NCBI GenBank assembly: GCA_024640565.1
Contig: JAHEET010000006.1
Span: 1 to 64,000, forward strand
Length of the DNA: 64,000 nucleotides
Reading direction: 5' to 3'
DNA from: Flavobacteriaceae bacterium
GTDB taxonomy: Bacteria > Bacteroidota > Bacteroidia > Flavobacteriales > Flavobacteriaceae
The stretch's first letter is position 1. Each line of letters opens with the position of its first letter. Position numbers and translations under genes: made by a program. Below the pieces are notes generated by a model. The model made no database searches. It saw only the letters and a program-made list of their open reading frames with translations, and had not been told where the DNA came from. Positions 45,327-53,968 of the stretch are shown here, one piece after another.

Positions 45327-47024
45327 CTATCGTATTTCGACAAACAAACCTTCGTCTGTTTTTGAAACTTTAGCCACTTCTTTTTTGGTCAATCCTTTTA
45401 TGGTTTTGTCCCATTTCTTGTTGGACAAACCAGATTGAGATTTTAATTCGTTTAAAGCTATGCTCTCAACTTTGGTGATCAGTGCTAATAAATCTTTCTC
45501 CTCAACTGTGAGCTCAACATCAACAGCGATTCGCTTTTCTGGGCGCATTTGTGGAAAAAACAAGACTTCTTGGATGGATTGATTGTTGGTTAAAAACATA
45601 ATCAAACGGTCCATTCCAATTCCCATTCCAGAGGTTGGAGGCATCCCGTACTCGAGCGCACGTAAAAAATCTTCATCGATGAATTCGGTGGCTTCATCGT
45701 CTCCTTTTTTGGCGAGTTTTAATTGGTGTTCGAAACGTGCTCTTTGATCAATTGGATCGTTTAGTTCTGAATAAGCATTGGCAATTTCTTTACCACATAC
45801 CATCAACTCAAAACGTTCTGTGAGTTCTGGATTGTCTCTATGTTCTTTACAAAGTGGAGACATTTCTTTTGGATAATCGGTAATGAAGGTGGGTTGTATA
45901 TAATTTCCTTCACATTTTTCTCCAAAAATCTCATCAATTAATTTTCCTTTCCCCATGGTTTCATCAACAGGAATGTCCATTGATTTTGCTGCGGTTCTTA
46001 TTTCATCTTCAGTTTTTCCATTGATGTCAAAACCAGTAAAATGTTTGATCGAGTCTGCCATAGTAACTCTCGCATAGGGTGCTTTAAAATTGATTTTATG
46101 TTCACCAAAAGTAACTTCAGAGGTCCCGTTTACGGCAATAGCACAATGTTCTAATAATTGCTCACAAAAATCCATCATCCAATTGTAATCTTTGTAAGAT
46201 ACATAGATTTCCATCGCAGTAAATTCTGGATTGTGTGTTCTGTCCATTCCTTCATTTCTGAAGTTTTTTGAAAACTCATAAACACCATCAAAACCACCTA
46301 CAATCAATCTTTTTAAATAGAGTTCGTTGGCAATTCTCATGTACAACGGTATGTCTAATGAATTGTGATGTGTAATAAAAGGTCTTGCAGCGGCTCCTCC
46401 AGGAATGGGCTGTAAGACAGGGGTTTCCACTTCAAAATATCCTGCGTCATTAAAGAAAGAACGCATTGCATTGAATAATTTGGTTCGTTTGACAAAGACT
46501 TCTTTAACATGTGGATTGACTACCAAATCTGCATAACGTTGTCTGTAACGCATTTCGGGATCTGTAAAAGCATCGTAAGTAACGCCATCTTTTACTTTTG
46601 GCATTGGCAAAGGCTTCAAGGCTTTTGATAGCATTTTAAAACTTTTAACCAATACTGTTTTTTCACCTACTTGCGTCGTAAACAAGGTTCCTTCTATTCC
46701 TATAAAGTCTCCTAAGTCTACTAATTTCTTAAAAATATTATTATAATTGGATTTGTCTTCTCCTTCACAAATTTCATCTCTGTTAAAATACAATTGGACT
46801 CTACCTTCTCCATCTTGCAGTTGAGCAAAAGATGCTTTTCCTTGAATGTTGATTGACATCAAACGTCCAGCAATAACGACATGTTTACCTTCAACATATG
46901 CTTCTTTTATTTCTTTTGAATTTGAATTGATTGGAAATAAATCTGCTGGATAAGGGTTGATTCCTAATTCACGTAATTTGGTTAGCTTTTCTCTACGTAC
47001 AACTTCTTGTTCTGATAATTGCAT
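45327..47024 (-). CDS. lysS: lysyl-tRNA synthetase, class II
   Basis: Charges tRNA-Lys. I start at ATG 47024 (MQLSEQEVVRREKL, 565 residues); the upstream in-frame start lies before the predicted transcription start. An OB-fold domain with VVIAGRLMSINIQGKASFAQ is followed by class II motif 2 (FRNEGMDRTHNPEFTAMEIY) and motif 3 (GMGIGMDRLIMFLT). About 70 residues follow motif 3, longer than in E. coli LysS and common in Bacteroidota. Own promoter of the TTG-N20-TAnnTTTG type. Confidence 0.97.
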   Translation of the reverse strand: MQLSEQEVVRREKLTKLRELGINPYPADLFPINSNSKEIKEAYVEGKHVVIAGRLMSINIQGKASFAQLQDGEGRVQLYFNRDEICEGEDKSNYNNIFKKLVDLGDFIGIEGTLFTTQVGEKTVLVKSFKMLSKALKPLPMPKVKDGVTYDAFTDPEMRYRQRYADLVVNPHVKEVFVKRTKLFNAMRSFFNDAGYFEVETPVLQPIPGGAAARPFITHHNSLDIPLYMRIANELYLKRLIVGGFDGVYEFSKNFRNEGMDRTHNPEFTAMEIYVSYKDYNWMMDFCEQLLEHCAIAVNGTSEVTFGEHKINFKAPYARVTMADSIKHFTGFDINGKTEDEIRTAAKSMDIPVDETMGKGKLIDEIFGEKCEGNYIQPTFITDYPKEMSPLCKEHRDNPELTERFELMVCGKEIANAYSELNDPIDQRARFEHQLKLAKKGDDEATEFIDEDFLRALEYGMPPTSGMGIGMDRLIMFLTNNQSIQEVLFFPQMRPEKRIAVDVELTVEEKDLLALITKVESIALNELKSQSGLSNKKWDKTIKGLTKKEVAKVSKTDEGLFVEIR

Positions 47025-47060
47025 TCTCTCTCTTTGTTTTCGGATACATGTTAAAGGTTG

Positions 47061-47091
47061 CAAAGATACAATCTATTGCAGAGTTAGGCAA
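47061..47091 (-). promoter_or_regulatory. lysS promoter, Bacteroidota type
   Basis: On the minus strand TTG (47091-47089), 20 bases, TATCTTTG (47068-47061). Full match to both boxes; predicted transcription start near 47056, about 30 bases before the chosen ATG. Confidence 0.75.
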
Positions 47092-47136
47092 TTAACAAAT
47101 AAAAAAGAAAATGACCTGTAAGATTGTAAAATATTG

Positions 47137-47144
47137 TATATTTG
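47137..47144 (+). promoter_or_regulatory. -7 element of the candidate small RNA
   Basis: TATATTTG matches TAnnTTTG on the + strand. No + strand gene follows, only the structured segment and terminator at 47149-47257. Confidence 0.45.
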
Positions 47145-47148
47145 AAGG

Positions 47149-47257
47149 CTACTTTTTGTTAAAGTAGTATTTAGTTGTGTTGTTTGGCGCTTTCATAAAA
47201 GTGTCATGGTTTTGTTAACCAATGGAAAGCTTCCCTTAAATGGGACGCTTTTTTTTT
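47149..47257 (+). ncRNA. candidate small RNA between lysS and the DUF456 gene, about 108 nt
   Basis: A + strand segment with no plausible protein, starting just after a -7 element and ending in an intrinsic terminator. Hairpins seen: CTACTTT/AAAGTAG (47149-47167), GGCGCTTT/AAAAGTGTC (47186 to about 47203, with G-T pairs), GGTT/AACC (about 47208-47220), and the terminator AAGCTTCCC/GGGACGCTT (47227-47250, one mismatch) followed by T residues. GCTTTCAT near 47189 could also pair with ATGGAAAGC near 47222, an alternative to the terminator stem. I do not recognise a known RNA family. The hairpin could instead only serve the DUF456 gene ending at 47277, but the T run is on the other side. Confidence 0.45.
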
Positions 47258-47276
47258 GCATTTGATTGAAAGAATA

Positions 47277-47777
47277 TTAAAACAACACCGTCTTATATTC
47301 CCATATCTTGGAAAAGAAAAGCACGCAGTAAACCAAGGCTACAAAAAACTTGATGAATGCAGAAGCAAGTAAACCAATAAAAGAACCAAAAGAAGCTTTA
47401 ATAGCTCTTTGGGTGTCCTTGCTATCATACAGCAACTCTCCGATAAACGCACCAAGGAAGGCTCCTATTAAAATCCCCAGTGGAATTGGAACAAAGAGTC
47501 CAATAATTAGCCCAATCGTCGTGCCGTAAACGCCGTATTTACTTCCTCCAAATTTTTTTGTGCCCATGGCGGGAATGATATAATCTAAAATCCAAATTAT
47601 AAGGGCTATGGCTAACGTTATGCCTAAAAAAGTCCAGTTCAGTGGAATTACACTCGTAAGGTGCAATGCTAAAAGTCCGAACCAACCGGTGAGAGGGCCT
47701 GGTAAAACTGGTAAAATTGCACCTACAATACCAAGTAAAACCAATAAAAACCCTACTAGTAATAAAAAAATATCCAT
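47277..47777 (-). CDS. DUF456 family membrane protein, 166 aa
   Basis: Glycine-rich integral membrane protein with about five helices. GIVGAILPVLPGPLTGWFGL near the start and FGGSKYGVYGTTIGLIIGLF in the middle are the usual DUF456 motifs, with GILIGAFLGAFIGEL and a possible glycine-zipper packing. Function of the family is unknown. Single gene; the nearest promoter-like sequence is weak. Confidence 0.85.
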   Translation of the reverse strand: MDIFLLLVGFLLVLLGIVGAILPVLPGPLTGWFGLLALHLTSVIPLNWTFLGITLAIALIIWILDYIIPAMGTKKFGGSKYGVYGTTIGLIIGLFVPIPLGILIGAFLGAFIGELLYDSKDTQRAIKASFGSFIGLLASAFIKFFVALVYCVLFFSKIWEYKTVLF

Positions 47778-47968
47778 AACATGTTTTTAAGTAGCACTAA
47801 AATACAAAACCTTTGTTACATTTTTTGAAACGATAAATACAACTTTTAAATACGAATATTCCAAATTGGAAACTAAAATCAAACCCTAATTATTGAAGCA
47901 ATTATGATGTAAAGGCACCTCCTATATAACTCAATAAAATTTAGTAATTTCACAACATAATTAATTCT

Positions 47969-48445
47969 ATGTTTTTGCGTGTTTTTGCTTTTTTTATTTT
48001 CCTCCTTTTTTGCAATTCTTGTGATTTGGCTATGGGAATTAACGGCTCGAAAATTACACCTTTAGATACAACAATAGACTTTGCTTCAGTAGATTTCTCT
48101 CCTTCATTTCCTGTTTGTGACACCCTGATCACAAAAGCAAAAAAATCAACTTGTTTTAGAAATGAAATGCATGCAAAAATAGGCGCCGAACTCAAAAAAC
48201 ATACTTTTACAACACAGGAGGCTATTGCTGAAACTGTGGTTGTCCATTTAGTAATCTCAGCAAAGGGAACTGTAGTTTTGGATGAAATTAAGTCCTCTGA
48301 AAACATCAAGTTACAACTCCCTTCACTGGATAGTTTGCTAAAGGTAAGTGTACAGAAATTACCCCAAATAACCCCTGCAAGAAAAAGAGGTATTCCTGTA
48401 GTTACAAAATACAGCTTGCCCATTGAAGTTCATTTAAAAAACTAA
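47969..48445 (+). CDS. lipoprotein with TonB C-terminal-like domain, 158 aa
   Basis: Lipoprotein signal ending LLFCNSC (Cys 18). The C-terminal 70 residues have VVVHLVISAKGTVVLDEI and LPQITPARKRGIPVVTKYSL, then PIEVHLK, a pattern close to the TonB C-terminal domain (V-x-F-x-V-x-x-G-x-V ... LP-x-x-x-PG-x-x-xG-x-P-V). There is no membrane helix or proline-rich stretch, so it is not a complete TonB. Perhaps a periplasmic binder of outer-membrane receptors. Standalone gene. Confidence 0.65.
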   Translation: MFLRVFAFFIFLLFCNSCDLAMGINGSKITPLDTTIDFASVDFSPSFPVCDTLITKAKKSTCFRNEMHAKIGAELKKHTFTTQEAIAETVVVHLVISAKGTVVLDEIKSSENIKLQLPSLDSLLKVSVQKLPQITPARKRGIPVVTKYSLPIEVHLKN

Positions 48446-48512
48446 AATGCCCCTTCTTTACAATTGAAAAGAGGAGCAGCTTGGTCTATTTGGCTATTTT
48501 GAAATGGAATTC

Positions 48513-49502
48513 TTAATTCAGCATTTTCCACAATTTATCTTTTAATTCTTGCAACCCAGATTCAGCAACTGAAGAAATGAATAAAGTTTCTATACCTTCT
48601 GGTAAATCTGAAGCAATCTCTTGCTTTAATTCTTCATCTAACATGTCCGATTTAGAAATGGCCAACAAACGATCTTTGTCTAACAATTCTGGATTGTGCT
48701 TTTTCAGCTCATTTAATAGAATTGCATATTCATTGTTAATATCATCACTATCGGCAGGAATTAAAAACAAAAGGGTTGAATTACGTTCGATATGACGTAA
48801 AAATCGATGTCCAAGTCCTTTTCCTTCTGCAGCTCCTTCTATGATTCCAGGAATGTCTGCAATTACGAACGTTTGATGATTTCGGTGTTCTACAATCCCT
48901 AAATTTGGCTTTAACGTTGTAAACGCATAGTCAGCAATTTTTGGTTTTGCAGCCGTTAGAACAGACAAAAGTGTAGACTTTCCTGCATTTGGAAAACCTA
49001 CCAAACCTACATCTGCTAGCAATTTTAATTCTAAGCGCAGCCAGGCTTCTACACCGTCCATCCCGGGTTGTGAATATCTTGGTGATTGATTGGTTGAGGA
49101 TTTAAAATGCCAGTTCCCTAAGCCTCCTTTTCCGCCACGCAACAATACAACTTCTTTCTGGTGTTCTGTAATTTCTAGAATCACTTCATCCGTATCGGCA
49201 TCTCTAACAATCGTTCCTAAAGGCACATCTATATATACATCTGCCCCATCTGCTCCGGTGCTTCTACTTGCACTTCCAGCACCTCCTGGGTCGGCTCTAA
49301 AGTGTCTTTTAAATTTCAAGTGAAACAAGGTCCACATGTTTTTGTCTCCTCGTAAAATAATATGACCTCCGCGTCCACCGTCGCCTCCATCGGGTCCTCC
49401 TTTGGTAATAAATTTTTCTCTATGCAAGTGCATAGATCCTTGCCCACCTTTACCAGAAGATGCGTATATTTTTATGTAGTCGACAAAATTTCCTTCAGTC
49501 AT
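48513..49502 (-). CDS. obgE: GTPase Obg/CgtA
   Basis: Ribosome-assembly and stress GTPase. The glycine-rich Obg fold is seen at residues 1-160 ([14 protein letters not shown] and RGGKGGLGN), G1 is GFPNAGKST (169-177), G3 [21 protein letters not shown]4 near AISKSD. 329 residues; it lacks the C-terminal OCT domain of some homologues, as usual in Bacteroidota. 41 bases downstream of the hpt-adk fusion, so likely co-transcribed. Confidence 0.96.
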   Translation of the reverse strand: MTEGNFVDYIKIYASSGKGGQGSMHLHREKFITKGGPDGGDGGRGGHIILRGDKNMWTLFHLKFKRHFRADPGGAGSASRSTGADGADVYIDVPLGTIVRDADTDEVILEITEHQKEVVLLRGGKGGLGNWHFKSSTNQSPRYSQPGMDGVEAWLRLELKLLADVGLVGFPNAGKSTLLSVLTAAKPKIADYAFTTLKPNLGIVEHRNHQTFVIADIPGIIEGAAEGKGLGHRFLRHIERNSTLLFLIPADSDDINNEYAILLNELKKHNPELLDKDRLLAISKSDMLDEELKQEIASDLPEGIETLFISSVAESGLQELKDKLWKMLN

Positions 49503-49543
49503 GCTTTTTTTTTATGGGTTCAACAATTGAATTGTCAAACAAT

Positions 49544-50662
49544 TTAAAGTGTATCAAAAACGGCTGATAAGCTTTCGGTAATGTCTTCAATAGTACCCAC
49601 ACCATTCACTCCATGATAGGTCCCTTTTTCTTGGTAAAAATCTTTTAAGATAGCCGTTTTGGTGTTGTATTCGTTAAAACGATTTCTAATTTTTTCTTCG
49701 TCCGTATCGTCGGCTCTTCCACTTGTTTTTCCTCTTTCCAACAAGCGCTCAACTAACAAGTCTTCGGAAACCTCTAAGGCGATCATTCCATTTATTTGCG
49801 CTCCTTTTTCTGCTAAAAAAGCATCTAAAGCGATGGCTTGAGAAGCGGTCCTTGGAAACCCGTCAAAAATAAAACCCTTGGCATTCGCATTTTTATCTAC
49901 TTCTGCTTTCAACATGTTAATGGTTACCTCATCGGGCACTAAATTACCAGCATCCATATAGGTTTTTGCCAATACTCCTAATTCGGTTTTGTTTTTAATA
50001 TTGTATCTAAAAACATCTCCTGTAGAGATGTGTACCAAATCATATTTCTCTTTTAACAAGGTTGCTTGTGTCCCTTTTCCTGCACCGGGAGGTCCGAATA
50101 ATACAATGTTTTTCATTTTTGGGGGTGTTGTTTGTTGATATATTGCTGCTATGTTTCTTCCTAAGCCGTCATAGTCGAGGCCATATCCTACGATAAACTT
50201 ATCTTTAATACTTTTTCCAATATAAGCAATGGGAAGTTCTTTTTTAAATACTTCGGGCTTAAAAAATAGGGTTGCTACTTTAAGTTGTTTTACTTTTTTA
50301 TCGCTAAAGATGTTATAAATTTCTTGCAAAGTGGCTCCAGTATCTATAATATCTTCTAGGATAATAACGGTCCTTCCTGTTAGATCTTCATTGAGACCCA
50401 CAAGTTGTTTTACATTTGCTGTTGATGTTGTGCCTTCATAGGAAGCGAGTTTGACAAATGAAACTTCGCAATTTCCATTAAATTCTCTAATAAAATCTGC
50501 AGCAAACAAAAAACATCCATTTAAAATTCCCACAAAAACAGGAATCTCGTCTTTTGGCAAATCATTTTTTACTTGTTTGGCCAAGGACTTTACAATGCCT
50601 GCTACTTCTTCCTTTGTTATAAAAGGTTTGAAATATAAATCATGAAGTTTTATAATGTTCAT
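49544..50662 (-). CDS. adk: hypoxanthine phosphoribosyltransferase-adenylate kinase fusion, 372 aa
   Basis: Two enzymes in one chain. Residues 1 to about 175 are a hypoxanthine (guanine) phosphoribosyltransferase with PRPP loop VIILEDIIDTGATLQ (about 99-113) and YVGFGLDYDGxxRN-like IVGYGLDYDGLGRN. Residues about 183-372 are adenylate kinase with P-loop GPPGAGKGTQ, FIFDGFPRTASQA and LVERLLERGKTSGRADD. ATG 50116 (MKNIVLFGPPG) could also start a free 190-residue kinase. The fusion joins purine salvage (IMP/GMP) and adenylate balance. It is known in Flavobacteriia. The LID region lacks the zinc cysteines. Confidence 0.92.
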   Translation of the reverse strand: MNIIKLHDLYFKPFITKEEVAGIVKSLAKQVKNDLPKDEIPVFVGILNGCFLFAADFIREFNGNCEVSFVKLASYEGTTSTANVKQLVGLNEDLTGRTVIILEDIIDTGATLQEIYNIFSDKKVKQLKVATLFFKPEVFKKELPIAYIGKSIKDKFIVGYGLDYDGLGRNIAAIYQQTTPPKMKNIVLFGPPGAGKGTQATLLKEKYDLVHISTGDVFRYNIKNKTELGVLAKTYMDAGNLVPDEVTINMLKAEVDKNANAKGFIFDGFPRTASQAIALDAFLAEKGAQINGMIALEVSEDLLVERLLERGKTSGRADDTDEEKIRNRFNEYNTKTAILKDFYQEKGTYHGVNGVGTIEDITESLSAVFDTL

Positions 50663-50669
50663 CAGATGA

Positions 50670-50677
50670 CAAAGATA
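50670..50677 (-). promoter_or_regulatory. -7 element for the hpt-adk fusion gene
   Basis: On the minus strand TATCTTTG, 8-15 bases before the ATG; the -33 position has only T residues. The leader would be very short. Confidence 0.4.
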
Positions 50678-50698
50678 GGGTCTTGATTTTGAATAGAA

Positions 50699-50748
50699 AA
50701 AACCGTTTTGATATACTGGAATAAAATCAGCAAAAGCAAAACGGTTTT
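50699..50748 (-). terminator. intrinsic terminator of secDF
   Basis: A perfect 12-bp stem, CAAAACGGTTTT (50737-50748) with AAAACCGTTTTG (50699-50710), around a 26-base loop, ending in T residues on the minus strand. It lies 20 bases after the secDF stop. Confidence 0.7.
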
Positions 50749-50767
50749 CAATTATTTTAAGAAAAAA

Positions 50768-53749
50768 TTATTTATTCTTTTCTTCTTCTTTAGTAGTATC
50801 ATACATAATTGGTGTTGCTACAAATAAAGATGAATATGTACCTACAGCTACACCTACTATTAATGCGAACATAAATCCTTTAATAGAGTCTCCTCCAAAT
50901 AAGAAGATCACGATCATTACTAATAATGTTGTTAATGAAGTGTTGATGGTTCTTCCCAAAGTTGAACTAAGGGCTTTGTCTACAACTTGGCTATATTTCC
51001 AACTGGTGTTGATTCCTGCAAATTCTCTAATTCTATCAAAGATAACCACGGTATCATTCAACGAATAACCAACTACGGTTAAAATTGCAGCGATAAAGGA
51101 TTGTCCAATCTCCATATCAAAAGGCATGAAATTATAGGTGATCGAGAAAACTCCTAATACGATCAAAACATCATGGAATACTGCTGCGACAGCTCCAATC
51201 GAATAGGATACTTTTCTAAAACGCAATAGAATGTATAAGAAAACCACAAATAAAGAACCAAATACGGCCCAAAGTGCAGAGGTTTTAATATCATCGGCAA
51301 TGGTTGGATCTACTTTTCTGTAGCTCATAATTCCATTTGCATTTTTTGCTTTTTCAAAACCGGGTTTGAAATCATCATAGGAAGTAGTTCCTATATACGG
51401 CTTTAAACCTGTAAATAAGGCATTTTGCACTTCTTCATCTACAGTAGCTCCTTCTTCGTCAATTCTATAAACAGTCGTTATTTTTAATTGATTGTCTAAA
51501 CCGTATGTTTTTACTTCTGGAGCAGTACCAAAAGCATCTTTTAAGGTTTCTGCAACTTCGGTAGCATTCATAGACTTGTCAAAGCGAACAGTAAAAGAAC
51601 GTCCTCCTTTGAAATCGACACCTTGCTTTAATCCGATAGCGAGAATAGAGGCAATTCCTGCAACAATAATTGCTCCAGAAACAATGTATGCTAATTTTCG
51701 CTTTCGTAAGAACTCAATATTTAAGTTCTGGAACCATCCTTTTGAAATAGAAGTGTTGAATGTTAATTTTGAACCTTTAGAAATTGCTCCGTCAATGAGA
51801 AGGCGTGTAATAAATACCGCTGTGAATAGAGAAGTTCCAATACCGATCATTAACGTCAATGCGAAACCTTTGATAGGTCCTGTTCCAAAAACATATAAAA
51901 TAATACCTGTTAATAAGGTTGTAATGTTTGCATCAATAATTGCAGACAAGGCTCCTTTTACAGAAAACCCTTCTTCTACAGATTGTTTCAAACCTTTCTT
52001 CTTGAACAATCCTTCTTTAATTCTTTCGAAGATAATTACGTTGGCATCTACAGACATACCAATGGTTAAAATGATACCAGCAATACCTGGCAATGTTAAC
52101 ACTGCGTTGAAGGATGCTAAAATTCCAAAGATGAACAAAATGTTTACTGCTAGAGCAATATCAGCATACAAACCTGCTTTCCCATAATAAAGTGTCATCC
52201 ATAGTAAAACCAATACTATTGCCAATCCAAAAGAAAGGAAACTAGAATCAATTGCTTCTTGTCCTAGAGAAGGTCCAACCACTTCTGCTTCAATAATTCT
52301 TGCCGTTGCTGGTAATTTTCCCGCTTTTAAAACCGTAGCAATGTCTTTTGCTTCAGAAACCGTCATTAGTCCTCCTGAGATCGAAGTTCTTCCACCTGTA
52401 ATGGGCTGGTTTACTGAAGGAGCTGTGTATACATAATCGTCCAAAACAACAGCAACAAATTTTCCTGCATTTTCAGTGGTCATTTTTTCCCAAAGTTTCG
52501 CTCCATAACTATTCATAGTCATGCTTACTTCTGGTTTATTCAATTGGCTAAATTCTTGTGATGCATCTAAAATAACATCTCCTTCAATTGGAGCTTTGTC
52601 ATTTTTATTAGACTTAATTGCATACAAAGCGATTAACTCTGTACCGTCTTCAGATTTTGATGGCTTGTAATCCCATAAGAATTTCACATGCTTTAAAGTT
52701 GTTGGCAGTAAATCTTTTACTTCTTTCAGGTTTAATAATTTATTTACTTGTGCCGTATCCAATACTTTAGTCTGAGCCACTAAAGAACTTAGCTGTTGTT
52801 GATTTTGAGCTACATTTGGAAACAAATAGGTAAACAAATCTTTCTGAACCACTTTTGTTGAATCCGCGCTAGCGCCTAAGATATCATCTAACTCATCGGT
52901 AGCATCAGCAGCTACTGTTTCTTCTTCAACAGTATCTACTTTTAACAACGCTGCCACTCTCTCGTTCGCACTAAAAAAATAGTTTTGCACTTCTGCATTG
53001 GAATATACTTCCCAAAACTGCAATTCGGCTTTACTTGTAATTAGTTTTGTAACTCGATCAATGTCTTTTGCTCCAGGCAATTCGATCTGAATTCTACCTG
53101 AATTTCCAATTCTTTGGATATTTGGCTGTGTAACACCAAACTTATCAATTCTACTTCTTAATACATCAAAAGCAGTATTAATTGAACTATTGATTTCTGT
53201 TTGCAACACTTGTTTAACAACCTCATTCGCTTCGTCAAATTTAATTTTGTCACGCAATGATTTTGTTCCAAAAATAGAAGGGTCGCTGAGTTTTGTAGTT
53301 CCTGCAATGCTTTCAAATTCTTCGAAAAACAAATCTAAGTAAGTATCATTACTACTTTTCAACCTTTGGTCAGCAGCATTTAATGCATTGTTGAAGATTT
53401 CGTTTTTAGAATCATTGGACAATCCAATTAAAACTTCTTTTACAGAAACCTGCAAAATCGCATTAACACCCCCTTTTAAGTCAAGACCAAGATTCATTTC
53501 TTTCGCCTTAATATCGTCGTAAGTGTATTGAGTAACTTCCAGATTTACAACCTGTTGATTGGAGACACTGTCTAAATACTTTCTTTCGAAAGCAGCTTTT
53601 TCTCTCGCATCGTTGGTGGATACCATTTTAGATGCATAGCTCGCAGCATCTTTTTCTACTTTACTCGCGAAGTAAGTAAATGATAATTGGTATAAACTTA
53701 CTAATCCGAATAGGATAGCAAATAATTTAATAAGTCCTTTGTTTTGCAT
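50768..53749 (-). CDS. secDF: protein translocase subunit SecDF (fused)
   Basis: Membrane motor that helps SecYEG export proteins using the proton gradient. The first half is SecD: LGLDLKGGVNAILQV (about 93-107), VDVLRSRID-like FDVLRSRIDKFGVTQPNIQR, and the large periplasmic domain. The membrane core has MSVDANVIIFERIKEGL. The second half is SecF, starting near residue 660: GVDFKGGRSFTVRF and GYSLNDTVVIFDRIRE, with the final six helices. 993 residues, about twelve helices. Fusion is the rule in Bacteroidota. Confidence 0.97.
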   Translation of the reverse strand: MQNKGLIKLFAILFGLVSLYQLSFTYFASKVEKDAASYASKMVSTNDAREKAAFERKYLDSVSNQQVVNLEVTQYTYDDIKAKEMNLGLDLKGGVNAILQVSVKEVLIGLSNDSKNEIFNNALNAADQRLKSSNDTYLDLFFEEFESIAGTTKLSDPSIFGTKSLRDKIKFDEANEVVKQVLQTEINSSINTAFDVLRSRIDKFGVTQPNIQRIGNSGRIQIELPGAKDIDRVTKLITSKAELQFWEVYSNAEVQNYFFSANERVAALLKVDTVEEETVAADATDELDDILGASADSTKVVQKDLFTYLFPNVAQNQQQLSSLVAQTKVLDTAQVNKLLNLKEVKDLLPTTLKHVKFLWDYKPSKSEDGTELIALYAIKSNKNDKAPIEGDVILDASQEFSQLNKPEVSMTMNSYGAKLWEKMTTENAGKFVAVVLDDYVYTAPSVNQPITGGRTSISGGLMTVSEAKDIATVLKAGKLPATARIIEAEVVGPSLGQEAIDSSFLSFGLAIVLVLLWMTLYYGKAGLYADIALAVNILFIFGILASFNAVLTLPGIAGIILTIGMSVDANVIIFERIKEGLFKKKGLKQSVEEGFSVKGALSAIIDANITTLLTGIILYVFGTGPIKGFALTLMIGIGTSLFTAVFITRLLIDGAISKGSKLTFNTSISKGWFQNLNIEFLRKRKLAYIVSGAIIVAGIASILAIGLKQGVDFKGGRSFTVRFDKSMNATEVAETLKDAFGTAPEVKTYGLDNQLKITTVYRIDEEGATVDEEVQNALFTGLKPYIGTTSYDDFKPGFEKAKNANGIMSYRKVDPTIADDIKTSALWAVFGSLFVVFLYILLRFRKVSYSIGAVAAVFHDVLIVLGVFSITYNFMPFDMEIGQSFIAAILTVVGYSLNDTVVIFDRIREFAGINTSWKYSQVVDKALSSTLGRTINTSLTTLLVMIVIFLFGGDSIKGFMFALIVGVAVGTYSSLFVATPIMYDTTKEEEKNK

Positions 53750-53791
53750 CTTTTAGTTATATTTATGTCGACTTCTTTCGTTTAAAACGAG

Positions 53792-53822
53792 CAAATATAC
53801 TATTTCATAGCAGTTCAACCAA
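53792..53822 (-). promoter_or_regulatory. secDF promoter, Bacteroidota type
   Basis: On the minus strand TTG (53822-53820), 20 bases, TATATTTG (53799-53792). Full match; the transcript would have a leader of about 38 bases. Confidence 0.75.
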
Positions 53823-53968
53823 TTATTTTCTTACATTTATAAGTAGTTGTTTTTTGTTTTAAAAATAAGCGCTATGGTAAGCTTATTATAAACAAAGAAA
53901 TATCTTTATTTGTAAGGGTTTCGTACCCCAAAAAGAAAAGGATAATAATCTGTAAAATTCACATTAAA

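Noticed and set aside
47227..47257. Hairpin as terminator only for the DUF456 gene
   Set aside because: The long T run lies on the + strand side; on the minus strand the tail is only TTTCC, so a + strand transcript explains it better, though not proven.
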